A stretch of 64,000 bases of DNA, taken from Hymenobacter aerophilus DSM 13606 (GTDB taxonomy: Bacteria > Bacteroidota > Bacteroidia > Cytophagales > Hymenobacteraceae). The stretch lies in NCBI RefSeq assembly GCF_000382225.1, contig NZ_KB907805.1:1-64000 (forward strand), read 5' to 3'. Below the pieces are notes generated by a model. That model had not been told where the DNA came from and did no database searches. It saw nothing but the letters and a program-made list of their open reading frames with translations. Positions 25,161 to 32,135 of the stretch are shown piece by piece (position 1 is the first letter of the stretch; the number at the start of each line of letters is the position of its first letter). The position numbers were made by a program, and so were the translations under genes.

Positions 25161-25625
25161 TTAGCAGCACCCACCGCCCGGCGTGCAGGCCGCCATTGGC
25201 AACTGCGGCAGCGCGAAGTCGGCCGCAGGGATGCCGCAGGCGTCCTGGGCCAGGCAGGCCGTTTGCTTGGGCAGCAGCCGGAAGTCGGTGCCGTCGAAAG
25301 CCAGGTCGAAGCGGCTAATGGTGGCTTGCTGGTATTCGACCTCGATATTCAGGTCGTCGCGGCCCAGCACTTTAGCCGACAGCTCCAGAATGTGCAGAAA
25401 CTTCTTCGGGGCCAGCCGGTGGTCGTAGTCGCCGGCCTCCCAGAGCTGGAAATTGGCGGCCTGCTCGTAGCGCTCAACGCCGCCGCAATCAATGAAATGC
25501 CGGCTGATAAGGCCGACCTCCGTTACGTGGAAGTGTGCGGGCAGCAGAGCGCCGTCGGGCAGGCGAAAGTTGATGGCGGTAAGCGTGGGGAGAATCGCTT
25601 TTATTTCGGAAATAGTCATGCTCAA
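25161..25625 (-). CDS. DUF6428 family protein with a cysteine tail
   Basis: A 154-residue protein. The block FHVTEVGLISRHFIDCGG followed by NFQLWEAGDYDHRL matches what I recall as DUF6428, a family repeatedly found beside ArsR regulators. The first 60 residues carry His, Glu and Cys, which could form a metal or metalloid site. The C-terminus is Cys-rich (CLAQDACG and finally CTPGGGCC). It follows arsR by 27 bases on the same strand and is probably co-transcribed. The function is unknown. A role in arsenic or metal handling is inferred from context and cysteines only. Confidence 0.7.
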   Translation of the reverse strand: MSMTISEIKAILPTLTAINFRLPDGALLPAHFHVTEVGLISRHFIDCGGVERYEQAANFQLWEAGDYDHRLAPKKFLHILELSAKVLGRDDLNIEVEYQQATISRFDLAFDGTDFRLLPKQTACLAQDACGIPAADFALPQLPMAACTPGGGCC

Positions 25626-25652
25626 AAGGGTAAAGTGAGTGACAGAATGTTC

Positions 25653-26006
25653 TTAGCAGGCGCAGTCTTCGGTGGGTCCGCAGACCGGCGCAGCGGCCGT
25701 AGCCAGGGCGAAGAAGGCCGTAAACTGCTGCTGCACACGGGCCAGCAGCTCGGTGTTGAGGCAGTAGCAGACCGTCAGGCCGTCAATTTCCCCGCGAATC
25801 AGGCCCACGGCCTTCAGCTCCTGCAGGTGCTGCGACACGGTGGTGCGCGAAAGCGGTAGCTCGGCGGCAATGTCGCCGGAGATGCAGGTTTGGCGGGCGG
25901 CCAGCAGCTGCACAATGGCCACCCGCGCCGGATGAGCCAGCGCCTTGGCTACGCGGGCCAGCTGTTGCTGCTCATGGGTAAAGGCGGCGGTTTTAGCGTA
26001 CGTCAT
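25653..26006 (-). CDS. ArsR-family transcriptional regulator
   Basis: A 117-residue winged-helix repressor. The DNA-recognition helix is at about residues 52-68 (LSRTTVSQHLQELKAVG). Candidate metalloid ligands are C41, the pair C80/C82 and a C-terminal trio C109, C115, C117. ATG 26006 is chosen because it matches family length; the longer frame adds 15 residues that overlap the operator. It most likely represses itself and the DUF6428 gene from a 20-base palindrome just upstream. No arsB, arsC or efflux gene accompanies it in this window. Confidence 0.87.
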   Translation of the reverse strand: MTYAKTAAFTHEQQQLARVAKALAHPARVAIVQLLAARQTCISGDIAAELPLSRTTVSQHLQELKAVGLIRGEIDGLTVCYCLNTELLARVQQQFTAFFALATAAAPVCGPTEDCAC

Positions 26007-26020
26007 GGCACAGGGAAAGC

Positions 26021-26040
26021 ATGACGTAAATATACGACAT
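26021..26040. promoter_or_regulatory. Candidate ArsR operator palindrome
   Basis: The sequence fits ATGnCGTAnATnTACGnCAT, a 20-base dyad with 16 self-complementary positions. It lies 14 bases upstream of the arsR ATG and overlaps a possible -7 element (TATATTTA, minus strand). Position and symmetry are as expected for an ArsR/SmtB operator. Confidence 0.65.
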
Positions 26041-26067
26041 AGTTTGCTCAACCTCGCGAAAAAACAG

Positions 26068-26106
26068 AAAGCCCCAGCATCGACTCGGACGCGGGGGCTT
26101 TATTAA
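26068..26106 (-). terminator. Terminator downstream of the XRE-like gene
   Basis: The stem AAAGCCCC/GGGGCTTT (26068-26075 with 26094-26101), extended on the loop side, is followed on the minus strand by a T-rich stretch. It would end transcripts from the XRE-like gene before the arsR promoter. Confidence 0.6.
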
Positions 26107-26147
26107 ATCGGTTTTCAGGCCAGTGCGCAGCATGTGGCCGGCCGGCA

Positions 26148-26281
26148 GTAGCGCGAACTTTGTAGTTCGCGCCCCCGGGCCGTTCGGACAGTCTTCTCAG
26201 CGCAGGAACGCGAACTACAAAGTTCGCGCTACTTGGCAGGCTTACCAGCGGAGGAACGCGAACTACAAAGTTCGCGCTACT
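26148..26281. repeat. Three copies of the GCGAACTACAAAGTTCGC repeat
   Basis: Copies lie at about 26149-26171 (opposite orientation), 26209-26231 and 26257-26280. Each contains GCGAAC/GTTCGC around TACAAA, usually ending in GCTAC. The second and third copies are direct repeats with GGAACGCGAAC starts. Together with the terminator, this explains the 365-base gap between arsR and the XRE-like gene. Another mirrored pair is at 39702-39786. Confidence 0.9.
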
Positions 26282-26371
26282 TGCTACTTGTACAGCAACC
26301 GAAAGGCTGCTCTGAGAATAAGGGCTTGCTGAAGCTTGGTACGACCGTTCAGTTCGGGTGAGCGGCGGCGG

Positions 26372-26977
26372 CTAAGAGAGCTGCCGCTGCATCAGGTCCA
26401 TCATCTGCTGCATCATCCGCTGCTGGTCCTGCAGGTGCTGGTTGCGCAATTCGGCCATGGCCAGCTGGTGGGCCATTTGCTGGGTGTAAAGGGCCGTCTG
26501 CCAGCTCGTATCTGCCGTCGCAGGCGCGGCAACGGCGGCAGGGGCCGGCGCGGGCTGAGCCGGGGCAGCGGGCACCTCGACGGGGGCCGGTGCAACGGGG
26601 GCCGGCGCGGCAACCGGGGCTACGAGGGGCGCCTCCTCTGCAGCCGGAGCGGGTGGCGTTGGGGTTACGGCGGCTGGCTTTGGGGCCGGCGGGGGTGTCG
26701 GGGCCGCTTCCTGCGCCTCCGCTGGAGCGGCGGTGGCATCTTCGGCTGCATCGGTCAGCATTGGCTCGCGACCTTCCAGCAACCAGTCTTTCGACACATT
26801 TGGATACACTTCAAATACTTTGCAAAGAAGGTCGAAACCGGGCTTATTTCGCTCGTCTACCAGGTGCTGAATGACGGTGGCGGTCTTGTCCAGCGACATG
26901 GCAAAGGCATTTTTAGATAAACCCAAATGGTTTATCAGCTGAGTAAACCGTTGTCCGACCGTTGTTTGCGTTGCCAT
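26372..26977 (-). CDS. XRE-like helix-turn-helix protein with Pro/Ala linker
   Basis: A 201-residue protein in three parts. Residues about 1-65 are an XRE-type helix-turn-helix (FTQLINHLGLSKNAFAMSL ... VYPNVSKDWLLEGREPML), the form used by many CI-like regulators of Bacteroidota. Residues about 75-160 are almost only Ala, Pro and Val. The last 40 residues are Gln/Met-rich and probably a coiled coil (NQHLQDQQRMMQQMMDLM). It may bind DNA and oligomerise through the tail. A -7 box was not found. It is not next to any phage gene. Confidence 0.75.
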   Translation of the reverse strand: MATQTTVGQRFTQLINHLGLSKNAFAMSLDKTATVIQHLVDERNKPGFDLLCKVFEVYPNVSKDWLLEGREPMLTDAAEDATAAPAEAQEAAPTPPPAPKPAAVTPTPPAPAAEEAPLVAPVAAPAPVAPAPVEVPAAPAQPAPAPAAVAAPATADTSWQTALYTQQMAHQLAMAELRNQHLQDQQRMMQQMMDLMQRQLS

Positions 26978-27021
26978 GCCTGAAGTGTGCCTGTTGAATG
27001 CGGCGGCAATATAGCACCAAA

Positions 27022-27062
27022 TGAAAAAGCCGGCTGCTTTCCGAAGAAAGCAGCCGGCTTGT
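27022..27062 (-). terminator. Terminator of the MacB-type permease gene
   Basis: The perfect stem AAGCCGGCTGCTTTC with its complement (27027-27041 and 27046-27060) has loop CGAA. The A run at 27024-27028 gives the T tract on the minus strand. Confidence 0.9.
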
Positions 27063-27087
27063 TGACAGTTGAGCGGGGCCTTCCCTC

Positions 27088-28323
27088 CTACTCGAAACGC
27101 AGGCTTTCGATGGGGTCGAGGGCGGCGGCTTTGCTGGCCGGGTAGTAACCCGAGGCCAGCCCTACGGTGATGCAGATAATCAGGCCCACGCTCATCCAGA
27201 GCCAGGGAATAATAAAGCCCCCGCTGCCTACCAGCAACGACACGGCGTTGCCGATGCCCACGCCCAGCAGAATGCCCAGCGTGCCGCCCAGCACGCAAAT
27301 CACAATGGCCTCGATGAGGAACTGCTGGCGGATGAGCAGCGCCGTGGCCCCCATGGCCTTGCGCACCCCAATCTCGCGCGTACGCTCGGTTACCGATACC
27401 ATCATGATGTTCATGAGGGCGATGCTGGCGCCGAGCAGCGTGATGAAGCCCACCAGAAAGCCGCCGATGCGCAGGTTGCCCGACAGCGCGTCGAGCTTGC
27501 CGGCCAGCGAGTCGGAGCGCTCTATTTCGAAGCTGTTGGGCTGGCCCAGCGCATCCTGGCGCACGGCGCGCATGATGCCGGTGGCCTCGCCGGTGAGGTA
27601 GTTGAGCTGGCTGGCGTCGGTGGTGGCCGTTTTTATGTCGTAGGTGAGGGCCCGCTGCCGGGGCAGCTGGTTGCCCGTTTCCAGTGGCACGAGCATCAGC
27701 CGGTCGGCCCCGCCGCCGCCCATGGTGCTGCCGCTTTTGGCCAGCTCGCCCACCACCTGAAACCGCCGCCCCAGCATGTACACGTACTGGTTTACCGGGC
27801 TTTGCTTAGGGAAAAGCTTGTCCTTGATTTCGGAGCCCACAATGACCACGTTGGCCCCGGTTTCCAGCTCCGTGGGCGAGAAGCCGCGGCCGCTTTTAAG
27901 GTCGTAGCTCTGGATGAGCAGGTAGTTTTCGTCGCCGGCCACCACCTGCATGTTGGGGTTGGTTTTTTCGCCGTTGGCCTTTACCTCGGTGGCCCCGGCC
28001 ACGAAGGCCGAAATGCCCACTTTAGCCTCGTCGCCGAGCTGTTGCTTGTACTGGCGGGCCTGCAGATAGGTGATGGCCGGGTAGGTTTTGGCTTGCACCC
28101 CGCCCCGGCGGCCGCCATTGCTGTAGCCCTTGGTAATTTCGAAGGAGTTGGCCCCCAGGCTGGCAAACGTGGAGTTGAGCGAGGCCTTGATGGCATCGAT
28201 GGCCGTGAGAATGCCCACCAGCGACATAATGCCGATGCTCACGATCAGGGCCGTGAGAATGGTGCGCAGCAGGTTGCTGCCAATGGAACGAAACGCCTCT
28301 TTTATGTTTTCCAGCAGGTGCAT
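27088..28323 (-). CDS. ABC transporter permease, MacB/FtsX type
   Basis: A 411-residue inner-membrane protein with four membrane helices: one after the N-terminal cytoplasmic segment (TILTALIVSIGIMSLVGILTA) and three at the C-terminal end (FLVGFITLLGASIALMNIM ... IVICVLGGTLGILLGVGIG ... SVGLIICITVGLASG). A large periplasmic MacB_PCD domain lies between. The C-terminal coupling segment is EIGVRKAMGA. Such permeases work mechanically with an ATPase and often an outer-membrane channel, but no partner gene is adjacent. The cargo could be a lipid, peptide or antibiotic. Confidence 0.88.
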   Translation of the reverse strand: MHLLENIKEAFRSIGSNLLRTILTALIVSIGIMSLVGILTAIDAIKASLNSTFASLGANSFEITKGYSNGGRRGGVQAKTYPAITYLQARQYKQQLGDEAKVGISAFVAGATEVKANGEKTNPNMQVVAGDENYLLIQSYDLKSGRGFSPTELETGANVVIVGSEIKDKLFPKQSPVNQYVYMLGRRFQVVGELAKSGSTMGGGGADRLMLVPLETGNQLPRQRALTYDIKTATTDASQLNYLTGEATGIMRAVRQDALGQPNSFEIERSDSLAGKLDALSGNLRIGGFLVGFITLLGASIALMNIMMVSVTERTREIGVRKAMGATALLIRQQFLIEAIVICVLGGTLGILLGVGIGNAVSLLVGSGGFIIPWLWMSVGLIICITVGLASGYYPASKAAALDPIESLRFE

Positions 28324-28325
28324 TG

Positions 28326-28366
28326 GGTTGGGCTGTTAGCGTATAGCGGTTGGCTGTCGGCTTCCG
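28326..28366. repeat. Single arm of the AGCTnnTAGC-type repeat
   Basis: GGCTGTTAGCGTATAGCGGTTGGCTGTCGGCTTCC belongs to the same family as 13758-13886 and 63458-63571. It lies in the 252-base divergent spacer upstream of the permease gene. The rest of that spacer shows only a possible -7 box (TACCTTTC, 28529) for the 28576 gene. Confidence 0.55.
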
Positions 28367-28575
28367 TTCTGGGCTTCAGAAGAAAAGCGGCGGCGCACTA
28401 TTGATTGAGTTTTCGGGCGGGTTGCGGCTCTTCTGAGAATTGATTTTCAGCGTTCTTGCCGCTACCCGGGCCCGACGGGCCGCCCGTGCAAGGTAGCGCG
28501 TTTGGCCCGAAACTCCGCCCCGATTCGTTACCTTTCGGTGGGCCGCCGCCGCGGGCCCGTTCACAATTGTTTGCC

Positions 28576-29853
28576 ATGAAAAATCTTCGTCTGCTGAGTT
28601 TGCTGCTGGTGCTGGCCGCCCTTCTGGGCGCTGGTCCGGTGGCTTGGGCCAACCATATCCTCATCCCGATGGACAAAACCCAGAAGGAGCACCTGAAGGC
28701 CTACGGCGCCGCCTATTGGCTGCTGGGCCGGCAGGTGGAGGTGGACTGGCTGCTCAACTACCGCGGCGGGGCCTTCGCCTGCGACGTGGTGCCGGGCGCC
28801 GAAAACGAGCTGGCCGTGCGCGGCGTGAGCTACCAGGTGATTTCGGAGGCCCAGTACACCAGCATCCTCTCGGAAATAGCCGACCCCAACGCCAACATGG
28901 ACGTGATGAAGCTGGAGAAGGTGCCCAAAATTGCGGTGTACACGCCCAAGGGCAAAATGCCCTGGGACGACGCCGTGACGCTGGTGCTCACGTACGCCGA
29001 AATCCCCTTCACTCCCATCTACGACGACGAAGTGCTACGCGGCGACCTGCCCAAGTACGACTGGCTGCACCTGCACCACGAGGACTTTACGGGCCAGTAC
29101 GGCAAGTTCTACGCCACCTACCGCGCGCGCCCCTGGTACCAGCAGCAGCAGCGCGACGCCGAAGCCGCGGCCAAGCGCAACGGCTTTGCCAAAGTCAGCC
29201 AGATGAAGGGCGCAGTAACCGTGAAAATGCAGGAATTTATTGCCGGCGGCGGCTTTCTGTTCGCCATGTGCTCGGCCACCGACTCGTACGATATTGCCCT
29301 GGCCGGCCTGGGCATAGATATGGTGGAGAGCATGTACGACGGCGACCCGGCCGACCCGCAGGCCCAGCAAAAGCTCAACTTCAACCGCACGCTGGCCTTC
29401 CAGAACTTCCAGCTGCGCCTGAACCCCTACGAGTACGAGTACTCCAACATCGACATGGACCCGCGCGAGCGGGGCGTGTACGAAGACAACGACTACTTCG
29501 CCCTGTTCAACTTCTCGGCCAAGTACGACCCGGTGCCCACCATGCTCACCCAAAACCACGAGCGCACCATCAAGGGCTTTATGGGCCAGACCACGGCCTT
29601 CCGCCAGGGCTTGGTGAAGCCCGACGTGGTGGTAATGGGCGACAACAAGGCCTCGGGCGAAGTGCGCTACATGCACGGCACGCTGGGCAAAGGCACCTGG
29701 ACCTTCTATGGCGGCCACGACCCCGAAGACTACCAGCACATGGTGGAAGAAGAGCCCACCGACCTGAGCCTGCACCCCAACTCCCCCGGCTACCGTCTCA
29801 TCCTCAATAACATCCTGTTCCCGGCCGCCAAAAAGAAGAAGCAGAAAACCTGA
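28576..29853 (+). CDS. Secreted protein often annotated 'asparagine synthetase B'
   Basis: A 425-residue protein with a clear signal peptide (MKNLRLLSLLLVLAALLGAGPVAWA). The mature form begins NHILIPMDKTQKEHLKAYG, a sequence that in Bacteroidota carries the name asparagine synthetase B. However, there is no N-terminal catalytic Cys and no SGGxDS pyrophosphatase loop. The middle has a flavodoxin/amidotransferase-like strand pattern (KIAVYTPKGKMPWDD, EFIAGGGFLFAMCSATDS), where MCSA could be a nucleophile elbow. The protein ends in a Lys-rich tail. The function is unknown and the common name is probably wrong. Confidence 0.75.
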   Translation: MKNLRLLSLLLVLAALLGAGPVAWANHILIPMDKTQKEHLKAYGAAYWLLGRQVEVDWLLNYRGGAFACDVVPGAENELAVRGVSYQVISEAQYTSILSEIADPNANMDVMKLEKVPKIAVYTPKGKMPWDDAVTLVLTYAEIPFTPIYDDEVLRGDLPKYDWLHLHHEDFTGQYGKFYATYRARPWYQQQQRDAEAAAKRNGFAKVSQMKGAVTVKMQEFIAGGGFLFAMCSATDSYDIALAGLGIDMVESMYDGDPADPQAQQKLNFNRTLAFQNFQLRLNPYEYEYSNIDMDPRERGVYEDNDYFALFNFSAKYDPVPTMLTQNHERTIKGFMGQTTAFRQGLVKPDVVVMGDNKASGEVRYMHGTLGKGTWTFYGGHDPEDYQHMVEEEPTDLSLHPNSPGYRLILNNILFPAAKKKKQKT

Positions 29854-29891
29854 GTGTGAGAAGTGAGAAGTGAGAAGTGAGAAGTGAGAAA
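29854..29891 (+). repeat. Short tandem GAGAAGTGA repeat
   Basis: About five near-identical units of GAAGTGA/GAGAA follow the stop codon of the secreted protein. They are the same unit as the outer arms at 2763-2941, but no inverted partner is visible here. Confidence 0.85.
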
Positions 29892-29921
29892 GGATACGCG
29901 GTGCCGGTGGGCAACGGCTAG

Positions 29922-30707
29922 CTACTCGGTCTCCAGCTGAATAACGGTCCGCTCGGGCGCAACGGCGGAATCTTCGTAGTAGCAGTGCCACTGCGCATCC
30001 GGCGTAAGGCCCTGAATGGTGTGGCCATCTTCGATGACGGGGCCGTTTTCGAAGATGTAGTAGGCGTAGCCTGTCAGCCGGGCGGCCACCTGACCGGGGT
30101 CGAGGTCGGCGAAGCGGAGCTGGAAATCCGGCAGGCCCAGCGCGTGCAGCCCGAGCGTGTCCATCAGCATCTGCTGCGCGTCGCTGTCGGCGATGTTGTA
30201 GAAACGCACATTCAGCAGCCCGCTTAGCGCCTCCGCGCCCCGCGCCAGAAAATCCTGTGGCGCCATCAGCTTCTGGCTGCTTTGGAAATACAGCGCCTGC
30301 GGCTGCAACACCGGCACCAGCGCGTCCAGCACCTTATTAAATAGTTCTACCCGCTGCGCCTCCGATAGGGTGCGGGTCATAAAATCAGTCACGATGAGTT
30401 CGTACTGGCAGGTGGCCAGCGTGGTTTCAGCCTCGGGCCAGTGCCAGCTTTGCTGCAACGCTGGCGCCAACCCTTCGCGGTTTTTTAAAGGCGCGGGCTC
30501 TGTCAGCAGAACAGAAGCCGGCACCTGTTTGGCATCCGCAAATTCGGCCAGATAACCAGGAAAGAAGAAAACCAGCCCGCTATCCGGGTTATCAACCTGC
30601 CCAAGCTGCTGGCGCAACGCCGCCGCCAGCCCCCCCGGACTGAGCGTAGGCGGGGAGGCAAAAAACAGCCGGGCCGATAACAATTCGGGTTCGTTTTCCA
30701 GCATCAT
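29922..30707 (-). CDS. DUF4261 domain-containing protein
   Basis: A 261-residue soluble protein. The segments CQYELIVTDFMTRTL, ALYFQSSQKLMAPQDF and LRFADLDPGQVAARLTGYAYYIFENG match DUF4261 as I know it, a domain with an unknown role that sometimes appears with immunity or toxin-associated genes. There is no signal peptide. The gene converges with the secreted 'AsnB-like' gene and is followed by the small secreted protein gene upstream on the same strand. A function cannot be assigned. Confidence 0.75.
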   Translation of the reverse strand: MMLENEPELLSARLFFASPPTLSPGGLAAALRQQLGQVDNPDSGLVFFFPGYLAEFADAKQVPASVLLTEPAPLKNREGLAPALQQSWHWPEAETTLATCQYELIVTDFMTRTLSEAQRVELFNKVLDALVPVLQPQALYFQSSQKLMAPQDFLARGAEALSGLLNVRFYNIADSDAQQMLMDTLGLHALGLPDFQLRFADLDPGQVAARLTGYAYYIFENGPVIEDGHTIQGLTPDAQWHCYYEDSAVAPERTVIQLETE

Positions 30708-30773
30708 ACGGCCGAAGTTATGCGAGTATCAGTCAGTCAGACCTACTGCCGATTTGCGGCAATTGGGTAGCGG

Positions 30774-31241
30774 CTACTTTTCCAGCCGCATAAACTGTTG
30801 CACGAGGTCGGGCAGGTCGGCGGTTTTTTCGGGGTCGATGGGCAGGGTCAGGTCGATGAGCACGGGCTGGCCTTTGGCCACGCCGAACACGATGTACTGG
30901 TAGGCCATGCCGCCCGCCTCGGTTGGGTAGGTCAGGCGCGAGCCCTGGGCGGGCGGGCCGTCGAGCAGCGTGCAGGTGAAGGGGCTGATTTCGACGTTTT
31001 TGCGCTTCTTTTTCGCCATCCGCAGGTATTCGGGCGGGAAGGTGCGCATCACGTTGTAATCGAGGTACACCCAGGCCAGCTGGTAGGCCGGGCCGGTTAC
31101 CTCGCTGCTCGAAACGGCGGTGTAACCGTTTTCCAGGGGCAGATCGAGGCCGCAGAAGTTGAGTTGCGGGCCGGCCGGCGCCTGCGCCCGGCCAGTAAAG
31201 GGCAGCGCCAGCAGCAGCGCAAATAAAAACAAATGCTTCAT
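30774..31241 (-). CDS. Small secreted hypothetical protein
   Basis: A 155-residue protein with a signal peptide (MKHLFLFALLLALPFTGRAQA, cleavage after AQA likely). The mature part is beta-rich with two Cys, at about 30 and 90, which could form a disulfide in the periplasm. A basic AKKKRKN patch lies in the middle. I do not recognise a family. It is on the same strand as DUF4261, 66 bases upstream of it, so co-transcription is possible. Confidence 0.7.
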   Translation of the reverse strand: MKHLFLFALLLALPFTGRAQAPAGPQLNFCGLDLPLENGYTAVSSSEVTGPAYQLAWVYLDYNVMRTFPPEYLRMAKKKRKNVEISPFTCTLLDGPPAQGSRLTYPTEAGGMAYQYIVFGVAKGQPVLIDLTLPIDPEKTADLPDLVQQFMRLEK

Positions 31242-31346
31242 GGGTAAGTGCTCAGGCGGGCAAAACAGGCAATATGACTGGCGACTAAACTACAAATTAC
31301 CCGGTAAGCGGCCAACTTTATTCGCTCAACCTACGTTTTTGCCCGG

Positions 31347-31937
31347 CTAATGCATCCGGTCGTCGCGCACGGGCAGGCGCGTGATGATGTCGCCCTCGAT
31401 GCGCAGCAGCTCCTGAAAGCGCACGTCTACCTCGCGCGGGTCGGCGTATTCCTTGGCCAGCTCCACGTAGCTCACGAAGTGGCCGGCTTCGGAGGCCATC
31501 AGCTCGTAGTAGAACTGGCTCAGGCCGGGGTCGGGGATGTGCTTCCAGAGCAGCTTGAACCGCTCGCAGCTGCGGGCCTCAATGAGCGCGCTCACCAGCA
31601 GCTGATCCATGAGCTGCCGCTCGCGCGGACCGCCCTTGCGCACGTGGGTTAGCAGCTGCACCACGTACTCGTCGCGGCGCGGGCGGCCCAGGGCGAAGCC
31701 GCGCTGGCGCAGCTCCTGCAGCACGCGGGCAAAATGCTCCCACTCCTCGGCCACCAGCGCCGTCAGCTCCTCCACCAGCCGGGTTTTTTCGGGGTATTTG
31801 AGGATGAGCGAAATGCCGGTGCTGGCCGCTTTCTGCTCGCAGTAGGCGTGGTCAACCAGAATATCTTCGAGGTTTTTGCTGGCAATATCCACCCAGCGCG
31901 GGTCGGTATTGAGCTTGAGCTTGAGGATGGTTTTCAT
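31347..31937 (-). CDS. miaE: tRNA-(ms2io6A) hydroxylase
   Basis: A 196-residue ferritin-like di-iron enzyme that hydroxylates the isopentenyl group of ms2i6A37 in tRNA. The conserved metal-binding pattern is visible: an early DHAYCEQKAA (Glu-His), EEWEHF, then the second half EARSCERF and ASEAGHF. The upstream enzyme of this pathway, MiaB, is encoded at 41321. The start MKTILKLKLNTDP fits relatives. Its 5' side is a mirrored repeat, so its promoter must lie in or beyond that repeat. Confidence 0.92.
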   Translation of the reverse strand: MKTILKLKLNTDPRWVDIASKNLEDILVDHAYCEQKAASTGISLILKYPEKTRLVEELTALVAEEWEHFARVLQELRQRGFALGRPRRDEYVVQLLTHVRKGGPRERQLMDQLLVSALIEARSCERFKLLWKHIPDPGLSQFYYELMASEAGHFVSYVELAKEYADPREVDVRFQELLRIEGDIITRLPVRDDRMH

Positions 31938-32135
31938 TATAGGTATTAGGACTTAGGGACTTAGGTGTTAGATTCAACTCAAGTTGCGGACTACTAGACT
32001 AGAACCAGCGCTAGCCTTGATTTAACAGCCTGCAACTTGGGTTAGATTTAAGATACACGGGGGTAAGACAATATTCGGTTGGCGTTAGTCCGTCTGAACG
32101 TCACTAAGTCCTAAGCCCCTAATACCTAAGCCCTA
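31938..32135. repeat. Mirrored repeat: GTATTAGGACTTAGG arms
   Basis: The arms at 31938-31970 (ATAGGTATTAGGACTTAGGG and following) and 32105-32135 (the complement, CTAAGCCCCTAATACCTAAG) face each other. An inner CAAGTTGC/GCAACTTG pair lies inside (about 31979-31986 and 32032-32039). It is the same family as the outer arms at 7782-7965. The right arm ends two bases into the porin stop region. Confidence 0.8.

Noticed and set aside
28576-29853. Asparagine synthetase B
   Set aside because: No N-terminal Cys nucleophile, no SGGxDS loop, and a signal peptide is present.
29854-29891. Tandem GAGAAGTGA units as a possible CRISPR array
   Set aside because: The units are 7-9 bases without spacers and there are no cas genes. 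It is a short tandem repeat.
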